Source of the DNA: Bacteroidota bacterium
GTDB lineage: Bacteria > Bacteroidota > Bacteroidia > Chitinophagales > Chitinophagaceae
Length of the DNA stretch: 39,026 nucleotides
NCBI GenBank assembly: GCA_003175695.1
Contig: PSRA01000083.1
Coordinates: forward strand, 1-39,026
Reading direction: 5' to 3'
The first letter of the stretch is position 1. Every line of letters begins with the position of its first letter. The notes beneath the pieces are model-generated. The model saw nothing but the letters and a program-made list of their open reading frames with translations. It was not told where the DNA came from and ran no database searches. This document shows positions 24,741 through 32,109 of the stretch, piece after piece. The translations under genes were made by a program, and so were the position numbers.

Positions 24741-25757
24741 TCAATCAAATTCGACTACAGCCTTGAGCACCCCCAACTCAGGCTTGTTCAAATCCGGAAA
24801 AATATCTTTCAATTTCGCAAATGGAATGCGATGAGTGATGAATGAATTGGGACTAACGAGTTTTTGTCGAATGCATTGTATGACCCAACTAAAATCCTCC
24901 CTGGTCGCGTTTCGGCTACTCATGAGCGTTGCTTCCCGCTTGTGAAATTCGGGATGACTGAAACTTATCTTTTCCTTTTGAAGTCCCACCAATACGAATC
25001 TGCCTCCAAATGCGATATACGGAAACAACGATTCAATGGCTTTGAGGTTGCCTGTTGCATCCATGATAACCTGGGGCATCGATCCGCCGGTCCATTCCCT
25101 AAGTTGTTCAAAAGAGTCGCGTGATCTGCTGTCTAGTAAATATTTTAAGTTTAAAATAGACTTTGCAAGCCTGAGTCTTGCTGCATTTACATCCATGAGG
25201 ATAACCTGCGCCCCGGCTATTTGCGCGAACGCTGCAGTAGCCATTCCGATTGGACCCGCACCAGCAATCAAAACAAATTCTCCTCTTTTAATCCCTGCTC
25301 TTCGAATGGCGTGGGCGCCGATGGAGAGTGGTTCAACCAATGCCAACTCGTCCATAGTTAAACCTTCAGCCTTTATGAGTGAATTAATTGGGACCTGGAA
25401 AAAATCCCGCATGCCGCCATCCACATGAACGCCACAGACTTGCAATTTTTCGCAACAATTTTCTTTTCCTGATAGGCAGGGCAGGCAAGAGCCGCAATTA
25501 AAATAGGGAAGTATAGTAACGGACTCGTTGTCGTCATATCCTGGGATATCCTGATTGCTGACAAGTACTCCCGCAAGCTCATGGCCGAGTATCCTTGGAT
25601 ATTCAAAAAAAGGTTGGGTTCCTTCGAAAGCATGTAGATCTGTGCCACAGATTCCGACGCGGCTCATTTGCAAGAGTGCCATATCGCGCTTTGGAACTGG
25701 CATATCTGCAGATATAAATTCAAATTGTCGTGGTGACCGGCAAACAAGGATATTCAT
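24741..25757 (-). CDS. zinc-dependent alcohol dehydrogenase family protein
   Basis: The 338-residue medium-chain dehydrogenase has catalytic-zinc ligand Cys37 in VGICGTDLHAF, GHE at about 58-60, the structural-zinc Cys cluster CGSCLPCLSGKENCC (about 88-102), EPLSIGAHAIRR, and the nucleotide-binding GAGPIGMATAAFAQIAGA with Asp in LMDVN for NAD preference. The overall sequence resembles sugar-acid dehydrogenases such as L-galactonate or L-gulonate 5-dehydrogenases and threonine-dehydrogenase-like enzymes, but substrate cannot be fixed from sequence. It is divergent from the acyl carrier protein gene; the 158-base gap holds a sigma-54-like promoter reading the other way. Confidence 0.92.
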   Translation of the reverse strand: MNILVCRSPRQFEFISADMPVPKRDMALLQMSRVGICGTDLHAFEGTQPFFEYPRILGHELAGVLVSNQDIPGYDDNESVTILPYFNCGSCLPCLSGKENCCEKLQVCGVHVDGGMRDFFQVPINSLIKAEGLTMDELALVEPLSIGAHAIRRAGIKRGEFVLIAGAGPIGMATAAFAQIAGAQVILMDVNAARLRLAKSILNLKYLLDSRSRDSFEQLREWTGGSMPQVIMDATGNLKAIESLFPYIAFGGRFVLVGLQKEKISFSHPEFHKREATLMSSRNATREDFSWVIQCIRQKLVSPNSFITHRIPFAKLKDIFPDLNKPELGVLKAVVEFD

Positions 25758-25795
25758 ACGTTAAATTTTACATTATTTTTTGATTGCAAAAAATT

Positions 25796-25811
25796 TGGCA
25801 TTCAAATCGCT
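25796..25811 (+). promoter_or_regulatory. sigma-54-like promoter for the acyl carrier protein gene
   Basis: TGGCATTCAAATCGCT has GG-N10-GC spacing and matches 10 of 12 consensus positions, the same two deviations as the site ahead of ku (6262-6277). Predicted start near 25822, giving a leader of about 94 bases. Confidence 0.5.
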
Positions 25812-25861
25812 GGATTCAGGCTTTATTATTTTGATGATATGGTGAGAAATAAGGAGTTTGA

Positions 25862-25882
25862 CTGCGTACTTTCTGTGCGCAG
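25862..25882 (+). promoter_or_regulatory. leader hairpin upstream of the acyl carrier protein gene
   Basis: CTGCGTAC (25862-25869) can pair with GTGCGCAG (25875-25882), with one T-G pair and a five-base loop, 33 bases before the start codon. The 8-mer GTGCGCAG also occurs at 26235-26242, about 50 bases upstream of the promoter at 26290. Function is unknown; it may be an mRNA stem or part of an activator site. Confidence 0.3.
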
Positions 25883-25915
25883 AATTCGTTTTAGAAATCT
25901 AGAAAATCCGAACTT

Positions 25916-26155
25916 ATGATAGCAATTGGTTCTGCAGAAAAGATTAAATCTATCGTCGCTGCCAAGTTGGGTCTTGAAGAAAACAATATCCGTCCGGACA
26001 CGACCTTTCACAAGGATCTGGGCATAGATTCTCTGGACCTGGTGGAAGTGATTTGGGAGGTTGAAAAGAAGTTTAAAGTAACGATTCCAGACGAGGAATT
26101 AGAGCGTTTGCACACGATTGGCGATCTGGCCGATTTCGTTGATCAAAGAATATAA
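25916..26155 (+). CDS. acyl carrier protein
   Basis: The 79-residue protein is a complete ACP: helix 1 (SAEKIKSIVAAKLGLEENNI), then FHKDLGIDSLDLVEVIWEVEKKF, with the phosphopantetheine-accepting Ser39 in DSLDLVE, then IPDEELERLHTIGDLADFVDQ. ACPs carry acyl chains as thioesters for fatty-acid, lipid or secondary-metabolite synthases. There are no fatty-acid synthesis genes beside it, so it looks like an extra copy rather than the housekeeping one that normally sits by fabF. A sigma-54-like promoter precedes it, and it is followed by a non-coding stretch with a second, perfect sigma-54 promoter. Confidence 0.92.
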   Translation: MIAIGSAEKIKSIVAAKLGLEENNIRPDTTFHKDLGIDSLDLVEVIWEVEKKFKVTIPDEELERLHTIGDLADFVDQRI

Positions 26156-26289
26156 CCGGACTTGGTTTCTTAAAAGATTGGAATTCAATAAGAAATGCAA
26201 TTCATGCTGCTAGTTCGCTGGCAATCAGCCACCCGTGCGCAGCGAATAAAGTGCTAAGATTTTATCAGTAAGGCTTTTTTTTGTTCTAC

Positions 26290-26305
26290 TGGCATGTGAA
26301 TTGCA
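26290..26305 (+). promoter_or_regulatory. perfect sigma-54 (-24/-12) promoter with no gene behind it
   Basis: TGGCATGTGAATTGCA matches all 12 defined positions of TGGCAYR-N4-TTGCW with correct spacing. Transcription would start near 26316 on the plus strand. The only downstream element before the convergent hydrolase gene is an intrinsic terminator at 26366-26393. Confidence 0.8.
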
Positions 26306-26315
26306 GCTATTAAAG

Positions 26316-26393
26316 TGGACATGGACGGTTTTTTTAGAAATTACATGTCAATAAAAATCAATATGCCCCGGAGTCTCTACTTCGGGGTTTTTT
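26316..26393 (+). ncRNA. predicted sigma-54-dependent small RNA, about 78 nt
   Basis: Bounded by a perfect sigma-54 promoter (start near 26316) and a terminator hairpin with six T residues (to 26393). The stretch has no convincing gene: the only reading frame, ATG 26321, runs straight through the terminator and stops after it, so it is unlikely to be translated as such. Other sigma-54-driven small RNAs are known in bacteria (for example GlmY/GlmZ in Enterobacteriaceae), but I see no similarity of sequence. It lies downstream of the acyl carrier protein gene and runs convergently into the 3' end of the hydrolase gene at 26400. This is a prediction from position alone and awaits expression evidence. 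Confidence 0.6.
26366..26393 (+). terminator. intrinsic terminator of the predicted small RNA
   Basis: CCCCGGA and TTCGGGG (seven pairs, one G-U) flank an eight-base loop and are followed by six T residues (26388-26393). It is seven bases from the stop codon of the convergent hydrolase gene. It may also end the acyl carrier protein transcript, for which no other terminator is seen. Confidence 0.8.
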
Positions 26394-26399
26394 CATGAG

Positions 26400-27434
26400 C
26401 TATAAGTTCCACCATTCTTTTTGTGGAATGGGTCCCTGCAAATAAAATGGTTCACCAATCATAGGCGTAGCTACCTGAAGACCACAGGGACCAGCTTTGA
26501 TTAAAACCCGCTTAATGGGTTCATCCCAGGGATGGAGCGAGAGACTGAACTTACCCCAGTGCACCGGCAACAAAACTTTCGCATTAAGATCCATGGCCGC
26601 CTGCACCGTCTCCTCTGGCATCATATGAATCTGAGGCCAGGACTGATTGTACTGGCCCGATTCCAGGATCGCTAGATCCATGGATCCAAATTTCTCTCCG
26701 ATTGCTCTGAAATGGCTATCATATCCGCTATCGCCACCAATATAAATTTTGATGGCATCTTTTTTCAGAACAAATGAAGACCACAATGTTTTGTTTCTGT
26801 CAAAAGTCCTTCCTGAGAAATGGCGCGCAGGCGCTGCCGATAATTCAAGGTCTTGATTTATTTGAATCGATTCCCACCAATCCAGCTCTTGGATGAATTT
26901 CTTTTCCAGACCCCAATATGCCAAGTGAGAACTCACACCCAGCGAAGTGCAAATTTTTTTAATAGAAGGTTTCAATGCCACGATTGTTCTGTAGTCAAGA
27001 TGGTCGTAATGATCGTGCGTGAGGATAAGTAGATCGATATCGGGCATATCACCCGGGCCATATTTCTCTGTGCCAGGAAAACTTTTTGTCAATAGTGGAA
27101 ACGGCGATGCATATCCGCTAAACACCGGGTCTACCAAGACATTAAATCCATCGAGATGTATTAAATAAGATGAGTGACCGAACCAGCACAAAAAAGATTT
27201 CCCCGGGACCGGATATCTCAGGTCGGTAATGACGGAAGGAATTTCTTTGGGAGGCTTTGTATTCGCAGGTTTATTCATGAAGCGCCACATGATAGTCAGG
27301 AATGACTCATTTCCCGCCATCATGATTGTGTTGGAAAAGTTATGAAATTCACCGTCTTTGTATTGACTTGATTTCTTAAGTTCTTCTAACAATTCTCCGC
27401 TGGGCTTTTTACCGAAGGCTTTCAATAACTGCAT
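26400..27434 (-). CDS. metallo-beta-lactamase-fold hydrolase (NAPE-PLD/UlaG-like)
   Basis: The 344-residue protein keeps the metal-binding motif THDHYDHLD (His140, His142, Asp144, His145), FGHSSYLIHLDGFNVLVDPVFSGYASP before it, a distal His in ARHFSGR, the bridging Asp in YIGGDSGYD and a last His in PVHWGKF. The LVDPVF, WWESI and ARHFSGRTFDRNKTLWSSFVL segments are typical of the N-acyl-phosphatidylethanolamine phospholipase D-like group, which in bacteria is largely uncharacterised. The substrate may be a lipid or a phosphodiester, but that is inference. No signal peptide is seen. It is convergent with the predicted small RNA. Confidence 0.9.
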   Translation of the reverse strand: MQLLKAFGKKPSGELLEELKKSSQYKDGEFHNFSNTIMMAGNESFLTIMWRFMNKPANTKPPKEIPSVITDLRYPVPGKSFLCWFGHSSYLIHLDGFNVLVDPVFSGYASPFPLLTKSFPGTEKYGPGDMPDIDLLILTHDHYDHLDYRTIVALKPSIKKICTSLGVSSHLAYWGLEKKFIQELDWWESIQINQDLELSAAPARHFSGRTFDRNKTLWSSFVLKKDAIKIYIGGDSGYDSHFRAIGEKFGSMDLAILESGQYNQSWPQIHMMPEETVQAAMDLNAKVLLPVHWGKFSLSLHPWDEPIKRVLIKAGPCGLQVATPMIGEPFYLQGPIPQKEWWNL

Positions 27435-27546
27435 AAAACTTCCTCGATTTTTTTGGTTGCCGATGTTTTGTAGATAACCATCTGTCGTCTCATTTAGAAA
27501 ACCATCAAAAACTTCGACCGGTATGGAAATGCAGGAGATCTCAAGT

Positions 27547-28056
27547 TTATTGTATTAACGCCGAATATATTGACCCCCGTCGATAAATAGATGGGACTGA
27601 ACTTAATTTCCTAACAGTCATGTACCCCGCTTTTTCAAATATTTTCTTTAGCGATTCAAACGATACCGGGAAAGGCACCCACCGGTTTGCCTCATCCGTA
27701 TCGTATTCTACCATGATCCAAACCCCATTTTTATTCAGCATCCTGCTTATATTTCGGACGAATAAAATTTTGTCTTTTACAAAATGAATTGAATTTGCCA
27801 TTAAAATTCCATCTATGGTCGTGAATGGCAGCGGCGACTCGACGAAATCCATCTGAACATTTTCAATTTGGACACCGTTCATAGACTCTATATGAGGTTT
27901 ATGCTTATCTATAGCATAAATCGTTGAACCGTTCGATAGTCTGCTAGCCAGAGCGCGGGTAAACAAGCCAGCACCACAACCCAGGTCAGCCCATTTCTTG
28001 TGAGTTGCAAGATCTAATCCTGTTTCAATTAGTGCTAAGGCGTCAGATAGTTTCAT
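27547..28056 (-). CDS. class I SAM-dependent methyltransferase
   Basis: The 169-residue protein has the methyltransferase core: motif I WADLGCGAGLFTRALA (about 22-37), the acidic end of strand 2 in IYAIDKHKPHI, motif II-like VQMDFVESPLPFTTIDGILMANSIHFV and the post-core LNKNGVWIMVEYD. It is short, missing the extended C-terminal parts of many relatives, but complete in frame. The N terminus starts straight at the helix before motif I. The substrate is unknown. It is 211 bases downstream of the EXPERA-like gene on the same strand and 112 bases upstream of the hydrolase gene. Confidence 0.88.
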   Translation of the reverse strand: MKLSDALALIETGLDLATHKKWADLGCGAGLFTRALASRLSNGSTIYAIDKHKPHIESMNGVQIENVQMDFVESPLPFTTIDGILMANSIHFVKDKILFVRNISRMLNKNGVWIMVEYDTDEANRWVPFPVSFESLKKIFEKAGYMTVRKLSSVPSIYRRGSIYSALIQ

Positions 28057-28267
28057 TGATTAGCTGAATGATTCTGAGCATAGGATAGGATAAATTATGC
28101 ATAACACGTGTTTTTCTATATTGTTTCGGATTAAATGATCAATTCTCGCCGTCTTTTCACGGCGGACTGCATTAGAATAAATGGCAGACCCTGTCCTACA
28201 CGGGTTTAAATTTTATAGATTTTCCCAATGCCAGTGGTCCATATTTGTTCTGAAAGTCGACATGCAG

Positions 28268-28792
28268 TTAATTTGATCGATGAGCCGGACTTGCAAATGG
28301 ATATATAGATCGCCACATCCTATACAGGACTATGCATGGAAAGATTATCCAGGCCGAATTTGCCAGGAATACACGAAATAATGCAGGCGATGCATGTTCG
28401 CCCCTGACTTCTTCAAATAGAATGATCGTAACGTTCGTCAACATCACTGAAGCCCAAACAATGCTCCCAAATCTGATCCAGTTTTTCCCTTTCAGGTAGG
28501 CATATATCGCAAACACATAGAAGGGACCAAAAAAAATGGCGTCAATCCATATTGTCGCCCTCCACCAGGCGGGCCTCGTTATTAATAGCGGATCGAAATT
28601 TCGCCCGTACCAGTGAACGAGATCGACCATTTTAGCGGGAGGCCATTGGGGGTAAGCAAAATGATTGGCATCTGAAATGACCAGTTGCTCTAAATCCACG
28701 ATATATGTGACAAAGAATAGATTGATAATGAAAAAAATGATCACTGCAATATCCACAGGGCGTTTAGCAAGCGGAAGAGAAGGAGGCGGCAT
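28268..28792 (-). CDS. EXPERA-like four-helix membrane protein
   Basis: The 174-residue protein has four hydrophobic segments (about 12-30, 82-102, 108-128 and 140-160). Their order and the motifs between them resemble the EXPERA domain of sterol isomerase EBP and TMEM97: a first helix followed by VDLEQLV, a periplasmic loop with YPQWPPAKMVDLVHWYGRNFDPLL and PAWWRATIWIDAIFFGPFYVFAIYAYLKGKNWIR, and an acidic residue in the third helix region (ILFEEVRGEH). Family membership is by pattern only. In eukaryotes the fold serves sterol isomerisation or lipid binding; bacterial members have no known role. Confidence 0.65.
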   Translation of the reverse strand: MPPPSLPLAKRPVDIAVIIFFIINLFFVTYIVDLEQLVISDANHFAYPQWPPAKMVDLVHWYGRNFDPLLITRPAWWRATIWIDAIFFGPFYVFAIYAYLKGKNWIRFGSIVWASVMLTNVTIILFEEVRGEHASPALFRVFLANSAWIIFPCIVLYRMWRSIYPFASPAHRSN

Positions 28793-29209
28793 ATTTAAAA
28801 TTCGGTGCCTTAAAATACTTAAAATGTATGAATTTCAAATTGATGTTTAGAGCCACGGGTTCGAAAATAAGAAAAGGGCGGCTTTGCAACCTGGCAATAA
28901 GAATTTGCCTCATTTTTTCAAATAAATCACAGCCCCTGGTTATGCAAAATCAGAGGACCGATTCATCCGGTAACAGTGCGGGTCAAACGAAAATTATTCA
29001 TGTGGTATTTAGTATACTATTAAAGTGTGGCCGGAATTTAAGTTACTCAAAGCTCCCGGGCAATTATTGAGGTCGCGATAAGCCCGAAAATAGTCGTTTT
29101 TGCACCCCAATTGAATATTTAGTTGGCAGTAATTTTGTTATCAACAATAGGGTTCGCATTCAAAGAACTATTCATTCCAAATCTTTTTATCAAATTAAAC
29201 TTTATTAAA
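28793..29209. other. intergenic stretch between EXPERA-like and VOC genes
   Basis: About 417 bases between divergent genes, with no credible gene; a frame at 28828-29070 has a composition unlike its neighbours. The only feature is the candidate promoter at 29111-29137 for the VOC gene. Confidence 0.45.
29111..29137 (+). promoter_or_regulatory. candidate housekeeping promoter of the VOC gene
   Basis: TTG (29111-29113), 16 bases, then TAATTTTG (29130-29137), a full match to the -7 consensus TAnnTTTG with a slightly short spacer. It is 73 bases before the ATG. A TGGCA string here (29124-29128) also gives a poor sigma-54 match (GG-N10-GT). Confidence 0.4.
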
Positions 29210-29635
29210 ATGGCAACGATCAATCCTTATCTGAATTTTCCGGGCAATACTGAACAGGCCTTCAATTTTTACAAAACCATTTTTGGTGGCGATTTTGCTG
29301 CCATCCAGAGATTCAAAGACACGGAATTTGGAAAAAACTTAACTCCTGCCGAGCAGGAAAAAATAATGCATGTCTCTCTGCCAATTGGTAAGAATGTTTT
29401 GATGGGAACCGATGCGTTGGAATCGATGGGCCACAAAGTAAATGCCGGGGACAATTTTTCAATTACTGTGGGTCCTGAAAGCCTGGACGAGGCGCATCGT
29501 GTTTTTGATGGACTTTCCAAAGGCGGGAGAGTGATTTCTCCATTGAAAAAAGAATTTTGGGGTGATTATTTTGGTCAGTTGGTGGATCCATTTGGTATCC
29601 AGTGGATGATTAATTATCACGAAGAGCAGAAGTGA
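29210..29635 (+). CDS. VOC-family (PhnB-like) protein
   Basis: I start at ATG 29210 (MATINPYLNFPGNTEQAFNFYKTIFGG), which is the standard start of PhnB-like proteins; the upstream in-frame extension is unlike the family. The 141-residue product is one VOC domain of paired beta-alpha-beta-beta-beta modules, with FFNGNTEQAF-type opening, GTDALESMGH in the middle and GGRVISPLKKEFWGDYFGQLVDPFGIQWMINY at the end, the usual FWG...G.x.DPFG.W pattern. Members of this family bind a metal, but no substrate is known for PhnB-like ones. It is often found beside YCII proteins and ECF42 sigma factors, as here. Confidence 0.88.
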   Translation: MATINPYLNFPGNTEQAFNFYKTIFGGDFAAIQRFKDTEFGKNLTPAEQEKIMHVSLPIGKNVLMGTDALESMGHKVNAGDNFSITVGPESLDEAHRVFDGLSKGGRVISPLKKEFWGDYFGQLVDPFGIQWMINYHEEQK

Positions 29636-29671
29636 TTTGTCTTTGCTTTTGGGAGAAAATACCGGCAATAT

Positions 29672-29698
29672 TGTCCGGTTTCAATTGAAGCTTGTGTC
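29672..29698 (+). promoter_or_regulatory. ECF-type promoter candidate (TGTCC-N18-TGTC) before the DUF899 gene
   Basis: TGTCC at 29672-29676 and TGTC at 29695-29698 are 23 bases apart start to start, ending 21 bases before the ATG at 29720. The same pair at the same spacing lies ahead of the second YCII gene (33868-33894). As recalled, ECF42 sigma factors of Streptomyces use a TGTC-starting -35 and a CGTC/CGAC-like -10, which this resembles. Confidence 0.45.
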
Positions 29699-29719
29699 TT
29701 TCCTATATAATTAACTATT

Positions 29720-30541
29720 ATGGAAATCTCATCAAATCCTCCGAAAAATGGGTTGCTACAGCACCATCCGGTTGTAACGACACAGGAATGGCTTGAAAAG
29801 AGAAAAGAGCTTCTTATAAAAGAAAAAGAGCTCACCCGTCTACAGGACGCCATTGCCGCAAAAAGGAGAGAGTTGCCCTGGATCAGAATTGAAAAGAATT
29901 ATGTCTTTGATGCACCAGAAGGGAAAATGACATTCTCCGAACTATTCAAGGGCCGCAGTCAATTGATCGTTCAACACTTTATGTTTGGTCCAGGCTGGCA
30001 GGAAGGTTGTCCAGGCTGCTCTTTCAGTGCAGATCATGTAGATAGTGCATTCATGCACCTCGTGCATAATGATGTGAGCTTTGTCGCAATTTCCAGGGCT
30101 CCTCTCTCCGAGTTATTGCCTTTCAAAGAGAGAATGGGCTGGAAGTTTGATTGGGTATCCTCAAATGAGAACGAATTCAATTTTGATTTCAATGTTTCAT
30201 TTTCGCCTGAACAAAAAGAAAAGGGTTTCGTCTATTATAATTATGACAATCAACCATTCGAAAGTGATGAGCTTCCGGGTCATAGTGTCTTTTACAAGAA
30301 TGAAGAAGGAGAAATCTTTCACACTTACTCAGCATTTGCCCGTGGAGCTGAGCATCTGTCATCTGCCTTTAGTTTTTTGGATATGACGCCAAAAGGCAGA
30401 AATGAAAAAGGTCCATATTTTAACCTGATGGATTGGGTAAGGCACCATGACAAATATCCTTCTAACACTTCGGATCAACCAAAAGGGAAATCATCCGCGC
30501 AGGCTGGAACCTGCTGCGGCGCGGAGGGCCATTCAAAATGA
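29720..30541 (+). CDS. DUF899 thioredoxin-like protein
   Basis: The 273-residue product is a DUF899 protein: WLEKRKELLIKEKELTRLQDAIAAKRRELPW near the start, then a thioredoxin-like half with FSELFKGRSQLIVQHFMFGPGWQEGCPGCSFSADHVD (CxxC at 97-100) and FVAISRAPLSELLPFKERMGWKFDWVSS, and YFNLMDW near the end. The Cys pair is placed like the active site of peroxiredoxin-like folds. The extra tail is Cys- and Ser-rich (AGTCCGAEGHSK) and overlaps the next gene, whose ATG lies in the stop (ATGA at 30538-30541). The family is uncharacterised and often lies in ECF42/YCII clusters. Confidence 0.9.
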   Translation: MEISSNPPKNGLLQHHPVVTTQEWLEKRKELLIKEKELTRLQDAIAAKRRELPWIRIEKNYVFDAPEGKMTFSELFKGRSQLIVQHFMFGPGWQEGCPGCSFSADHVDSAFMHLVHNDVSFVAISRAPLSELLPFKERMGWKFDWVSSNENEFNFDFNVSFSPEQKEKGFVYYNYDNQPFESDELPGHSVFYKNEEGEIFHTYSAFARGAEHLSSAFSFLDMTPKGRNEKGPYFNLMDWVRHHDKYPSNTSDQPKGKSSAQAGTCCGAEGHSK

Positions 30542-30903
30542 AAAATTGCTCATGCCATATTAATAATGCGGTTGAGCCTGGTCGTAATACAGAAAGGACT
30601 CAACCAATTAATGATCAGGAGAAACGAAGAGGAACCTTCCGTTGGCGGTTTATGTTAAAGTCAGTTGCACCGGGTGCGGCATTTGTTTTCATCCCAAAAT
30701 GTCCGCTTTGCCTGGTAGCGTATATTTCGTTGATTTCGGGAGTTACCGTCTCGTCTACAACGGCCGGCTTTTTGCGATATTTCATGATTTTGCTTTGTCT
30801 TGGATCTTTTGTTTATTTTGTATATAGGGCGTTTTTTAATGGAAAATGGATATGGAAGAAAAGGATTGGATTCAAAAGACTCTTAATAAAAACCAGGTTT
30901 TGA
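30538..30903 (+). CDS. two-helix membrane protein with CxxC motif
   Basis: The 121-residue product begins MKNCSCHINN, with Cys4 and Cys6, is polar to about residue 37, then has two membrane helices (about 38-68 and 75-98). The first carries Cys55 and Cys58 in FIPKCPLCLVAYISL, a CxxC placed inside or at the edge of the membrane. The FIPKCPLCLVAY block recalls small membrane proteins I have seen in other Bacteroidota, function unknown. Its start overlaps the DUF899 stop by four bases. Pairing of a thioredoxin-like CxxC protein with a membrane CxxC protein suggests a thiol relay or metal handling; that is inference. Confidence 0.75.
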   Translation: MKNCSCHINNAVEPGRNTERTQPINDQEKRRGTFRWRFMLKSVAPGAAFVFIPKCPLCLVAYISLISGVTVSSTTAGFLRYFMILLCLGSFVYFVYRAFFNGKWIWKKRIGFKRLLIKTRF

Positions 30904-32068
30904 ACAGGGCAAAACATAAACGTTGCAGGTTGTCAGTCTTTGTGTCGATTTTTATTGGCATAGTAATTTGCTTTCAACTATTCTCACCTGTCTATAGTCA
31001 AATTCCAAAGAGCGCCTCTGAAGGGATCGTTACTGAAAGCCTTGAATCTGCGGGTATTGATTCCACACTCTTGGATAAGATGACTGCTGCGATTGAATCA
31101 AACGAATATCCAAATATTCACAGCGTACTCATCCTGTCAAACGGGAAACTTGTGTATGAACATTATTTTCCTGGCAAGGACGAAATTTGGGGTCATCCCA
31201 TTGGGATTGTAAATCATGATCGCGATAGTTTGCATGATATGCGAAGTGCTTCAAAAAGTGTTGTTTCGGCTTGCATTGGCATTGCGATAGGCAAAGGACT
31301 GATCAGGAATGAAAATGAAAATATCTGGAAATTCTTTCCGGAGTACGCAGATCTGGATTCAGGTGACAAAGCAAAACTAACATTGAAGGATCTACTCACC
31401 ATGTCGAGTGGATTGGACTGGGATGAGAGTATTTCATACAATGACCCGACAAATAGCGAAATTCAAATGGATTACAGCATTGATCCAATCCGTTATGTTC
31501 TTAGCAGGCCTCTTGCTCATCCAATTGGAGCTGTATGGAATTACAATGGTGGTGGGACTGAGGTGCTTGCTGCCGTAATTCATAAAGTGGACTTTATATT
31601 GATGCTTTTGCAGAGCAATATCTGTTCAAGCCAGTTGGAATTGCACATTACTATTGGACGAAACTGCCATCCAAAGGCCCCAATAAACAGATACCTGCGG
31701 CTGCCTCAGGGTTGAGACTTCGCTCAAGGGACCTCATGAAATTTGGAATGCTTTATATGAACGGCGGAAAATGGGAAGGAAATCAAATTATACAGGCTAA
31801 CTGGGTTTCGGCTTCGCATCAATCATACATCAATCGGAACAAACCTGACCAGGGATATGGCTATCAATTTTGGACATGGGACGATAAAGTTGGACCGCGA
31901 GCTATACACCTTGTCGCAGCGGTCGGCAATGGTGATCAACGGATATTTTTTGATCATGCAAATCAATTGATGGTCGTGACTACTGCAGGTAATTACAACC
32001 AATGGACAATCAAGAATAATACCAGGGCATTGTTGATGAATTTTATTTATCCTGCATTTCTTCACTAG
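30846..32068 (+). pseudogene. serine hydrolase (beta-lactamase-like) broken by a frameshift
   Basis: The first part reads in one frame from ATG 30846 to about 31588: a signal peptide (RLSVFVSIFIGIVICFQLFSPVYSQ), YEHYFPGKDEIW, the catalytic SxxK in RSASKSVVSACIG and the second motif region WNYNGGGTEVLAAVIHKV. It then shifts: from 31589 the next frame continues without break (GLYIDAFAEQYLFKPVGIAHYYW, then LRLRSRDLMKFGMLYMNGGKW, YGYQFWTWDD and HLVAAVGNGDQRIFF) to a stop at 32066-32068. One base (or four) is missing near 31587-31591. An in-frame TTG at 30900 overlaps the upstream TGA (TTGA), so it may be the true start. A sequencing error cannot be excluded; with it repaired the gene is a full class C/EstB-like enzyme. 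Confidence 0.85.
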
Positions 32069-32109
32069 CACCTGGAGGAAATTGAAACTTATTTTACAAA
32101 CCTATAACA

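Noticed and set aside
26321-26398. A 25-residue reading frame inside the predicted small RNA.
   Set aside because: It runs through the terminator hairpin and stops after the T tract, so the transcript would not contain its stop codon.
28828-29070. An 80-residue frame between the EXPERA-like and VOC genes.
   Set aside because: No family resemblance, basic low-quality composition, no plausible start signal.
29124-29139. TGGCAGTAATTTTGTT before the VOC gene as a sigma-54 promoter.
   Set aside because: It reads GT instead of GC at -12 and overlaps a better housekeeping -7 element.
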